Source: Bacillota bacterium | GTDB taxonomy: Bacteria; Bacillota_E; Sulfobacillia; Sulfobacillales; Sulfobacillaceae | Length of the DNA stretch: 14,361 nt | Assembly (NCBI GenBank): GCA_021820165.1 | Contig: JAKADW010000012.1 | Coordinates: forward strand, 1-14,361 | Reading direction: 5' to 3' | Part shown: in pieces, positions 12,733 through 14,361 of the stretch | Numbering within the stretch: position 1 is the first letter of the stretch | Layout of the letters: every line of letters starts with the position of its first letter | Position numbers and translations under genes: made by a program | Notes under the pieces: model-generated | What the model saw: only the letters and a program-made list of their open reading frames with translations | What the model was told of the DNA's origin: nothing | Databases searched by the model: none

Positions 12733-14352
12733 TTACGACCCGATGGATGTGATGGGCTGATCCACGTTCAGGTCTTCCTCCGCATCGGATGCGATCTGGG
12801 CGTTTGGTAGGCGACTTGCCACACCCCAGTAATAGAAACCCAGGGAAATTATGCCGACCACGATAGAATCTGTCACAGGACCGGGGATCAAGGGGTGTTT
12901 CATTGGGCCAAAGACCCCGCTAATGTATGTCATGATGCCCATGACAATGTAGTACGCGATAACCCAGATGCCCGCCTTCCAGTCGCGCTTGAGCCGTGCC
13001 AACGATTCTGGGCCCTTGTCCATGAAGGCAAAATACAGGATGAGGGATCCGAGTGTCATGGCAATGAGAATGCGATCAGTCGTCCAACCGGACCAAAATA
13101 CAATCCAGGTGCCGGCCACAAATGCGAGAGGAGCGATAATCTTGTGCCCCGCGAGCTTAAACGGTCGATTCGCGTCGGGCGCCGACTTGCGAAGCGAGGA
13201 CAGGGATACCGGACCCAGCACGTAGGTTAATACGGTGGCCGAGGTGACGGCGGTGACCAATCCTGCCCAGGAGTGGAAGTTGGCGGGCAAAATCCAAACC
13301 ACGGCCAGGATGAGCGACAGGACGATCGCAGGACGAGGCAACCCCGTCTTGGGGTCGACTTTGCTGAAGATGCTATAGAAATACCCGTTTTTAGACCAGG
13401 CGTAGCTCATGCGTGCTGTACTGCTGAGATAGATATTGCCTGTTCCTGCTGGGGACAGCACGGCATCGGCGAACAGAAGCGCCGCCAACCAACCAAACCC
13501 TAGCAATAATGCGACATTGGCAAAGGGAGAGGTAAAGGTTAACCCTGCCCAGCCGTGATGCAGCTGCGAGGCTGGAATAGCCCCAATAAACACTATTTGC
13601 AACAGGATGTAGATGACAGCCCCAATGAGAAGCGAGAGGATGATAGCCATTGGCACGGTTCGTTGTGGATTTTTGGCTTCGCCGGCAAATTCGACTGGTT
13701 GCCGAAAACCAAGGAACGAGAACACGATACCTGCCCCGGGAAGTGAGATTAACACCCCCGATAATCCACCGGGGTGGGAACCCCCGATACTAAAGTTGTG
13801 GGGATGAAACTGGGTGAATAGGATGACAATAGTCAAGAGTGGAAGGATGAACTTCAACAATGTGACTACGGAGTTGACCTTACCAAAGAGATTGACACTC
13901 CAGTAATTGACCAGAAAGAAGAGAACCAGGAAGACAATTTCTACCAACAAGCCTAAGGCTGTGTAGTTACCGCTAGTAGAGTGCGGTACGGTTAATGCGG
14001 GAATGTAGTAGGCCGCATATTGTCGCACGGCCGAAGCTTCGATGCCGGCCACGCTTGATGTCGCGAGGAGATAGGCGAAGCCGTTCATAAAGCCGGCCAG
14101 CGATCCGTGTGAAAACTCAGGGTAACGAATGACACCGCCGGATCGGGGCCATGCGGCTCCTAATTCGGCATAAACTAGACCAATGAATAGAACTGCCACA
14201 GCGCCAAAGACCCAGCCGGTCCAAGCCACTCCCCCAGCATCCTGGGAGGCAGCCATCGCTGAGAACAGCCATCCTGAACCGATAATGGAGCCTAATCCCA
14301 AGAACGTCATGTCTGCGAGATTAAGCTTACGTTTAAACTTGCCTTGTTCCAA
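12733..14352 (-). CDS. APC-superfamily amino acid permease, YveA-like (probable aspartate:proton symporter)
   Basis: A cytoplasmic-membrane transporter with 539 codons visible and about 12-14 hydrophobic segments. The first helix has the APC glycine motif GSIIGSGWLF (21-30). AELGAAWPRSGGVIRYPEFS (62-81) and EFAGEAKNPQRTVP (221-234) are further family landmarks. The arrangement and many short motifs (IGLVYAELGAA, FLVNYWSVN, VFIGAIP, LSPAGTGNIY) recall Bacillus subtilis YveA, an L-aspartate:proton symporter. The soluble C-terminal tail is acidic. The start is doubtful: TTG 14352 has only nine upstream bases in the window, no clear ribosome site is seen and no in-frame stop precedes it, so the gene may begin beyond the right edge. 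Third codon positions look less GC-rich than in the pst genes. Proton-driven amino acid uptake could feed the amino acid enzymes on the left, which is inference. Confidence 0.88.
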   Translation of the reverse strand: MEQGKFKRKLNLADMTFLGLGSIIGSGWLFSAMAASQDAGGVAWTGWVFGAVAVLFIGLVYAELGAAWPRSGGVIRYPEFSHGSLAGFMNGFAYLLATSSVAGIEASAVRQYAAYYIPALTVPHSTSGNYTALGLLVEIVFLVLFFLVNYWSVNLFGKVNSVVTLLKFILPLLTIVILFTQFHPHNFSIGGSHPGGLSGVLISLPGAGIVFSFLGFRQPVEFAGEAKNPQRTVPMAIILSLLIGAVIYILLQIVFIGAIPASQLHHGWAGLTFTSPFANVALLLGFGWLAALLFADAVLSPAGTGNIYLSSTARMSYAWSKNGYFYSIFSKVDPKTGLPRPAIVLSLILAVVWILPANFHSWAGLVTAVTSATVLTYVLGPVSLSSLRKSAPDANRPFKLAGHKIIAPLAFVAGTWIVFWSGWTTDRILIAMTLGSLILYFAFMDKGPESLARLKRDWKAGIWVIAYYIVMGIMTYISGVFGPMKHPLIPGPVTDSIVVGIISLGFYYWGVASRLPNAQIASDAEEDLNVDQPITSIGS

Positions 14353-14361
14353 GAAAGGTCC

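Noticed and set aside
13754..13797. Repeated ACCCCCGATA within the permease gene
   Set aside because: The two copies encode ordinary Gly/Ser-rich loop residues and are only ten bases long; likely chance.

Overview
The window looks like chromosomal DNA of a moderately GC-rich Gram-positive bacterium (Firmicutes). Sulfobacillus or a close relative is my best guess. The reasons are strong AGGAGG-type ribosome sites, frequent GTG and TTG starts, a PhoP/PhoR pair of Firmicute type, an L-aspartate permease most like Bacillus YveA, and a P-loop/Asp23 protein that I know only from Clostridia-like Firmicutes. The genus is inferred from style, not from a marker gene. I see no mobile element, CRISPR array, tRNA or rRNA. 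No stretch longer than about 130 bases lacks a gene.

Layout. (1) 1-1959, minus strand: an S9 acylaminoacyl-peptidase/prolyl-oligopeptidase-type enzyme, 653 residues visible, whose last few codons run off the left edge. (2) 1960-2065: a short divergent intergenic region. (3) 2066-6467, plus strand: five tightly packed genes encoding a CoA-pyrophosphatase-type Nudix hydrolase, a GNAT acyltransferase, an N-succinylamino-acid racemase/o-succinylbenzoate synthase of the enolase superfamily, an M20 carboxypeptidase G2-like deacylase, and a D-2-hydroxyacid dehydrogenase. (4) 6470-7288: an uncharacterised P-loop protein with a C-terminal Asp23-like domain. (5) 7309-12608: phoP-phoR-pstS-pstC-pstA-pstB, with mostly overlapping or abutting ends. 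(6) 12609-12732: a terminator region between convergent genes. (7) 12733-14352, minus strand: an APC-superfamily amino-acid permease, probably for aspartate.

How the genes may work together. GNAT, racemase and M20 are the three enzymes of a pathway known from Geobacillus that converts D-amino acids irreversibly to L-amino acids: N-succinylation of the D-amino acid, racemisation of the N-acyl amino acid, then deacylation of the L form. The acylaminoacyl-peptidase next door could supply N-acyl amino acids, the Nudix enzyme could act on CoA derivatives, and the dehydrogenase could handle related 2-oxo acids; these links are inferences. The second block is a phosphate-starvation module: the sensor kinase and regulator lie directly upstream of, and probably share a transcript with, the ABC phosphate importer. 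No phoU is present in the window. From 2066 to 12608 twelve genes run in one direction with gaps of at most 20 bases, so the two modules may be partly co-transcribed.

Points most worth a second look: the P-loop/Asp23 fusion protein of unknown function beside the Pho operon; the PstS-like protein with no lipobox and a changed phosphate-binding loop; the D-to-L amino acid cassette; and the divergent intergenic region, where the Nudix start is unclear and an ideal Shine-Dalgarno sequence on the other strand precedes a short ORF that overlaps the peptidase start.
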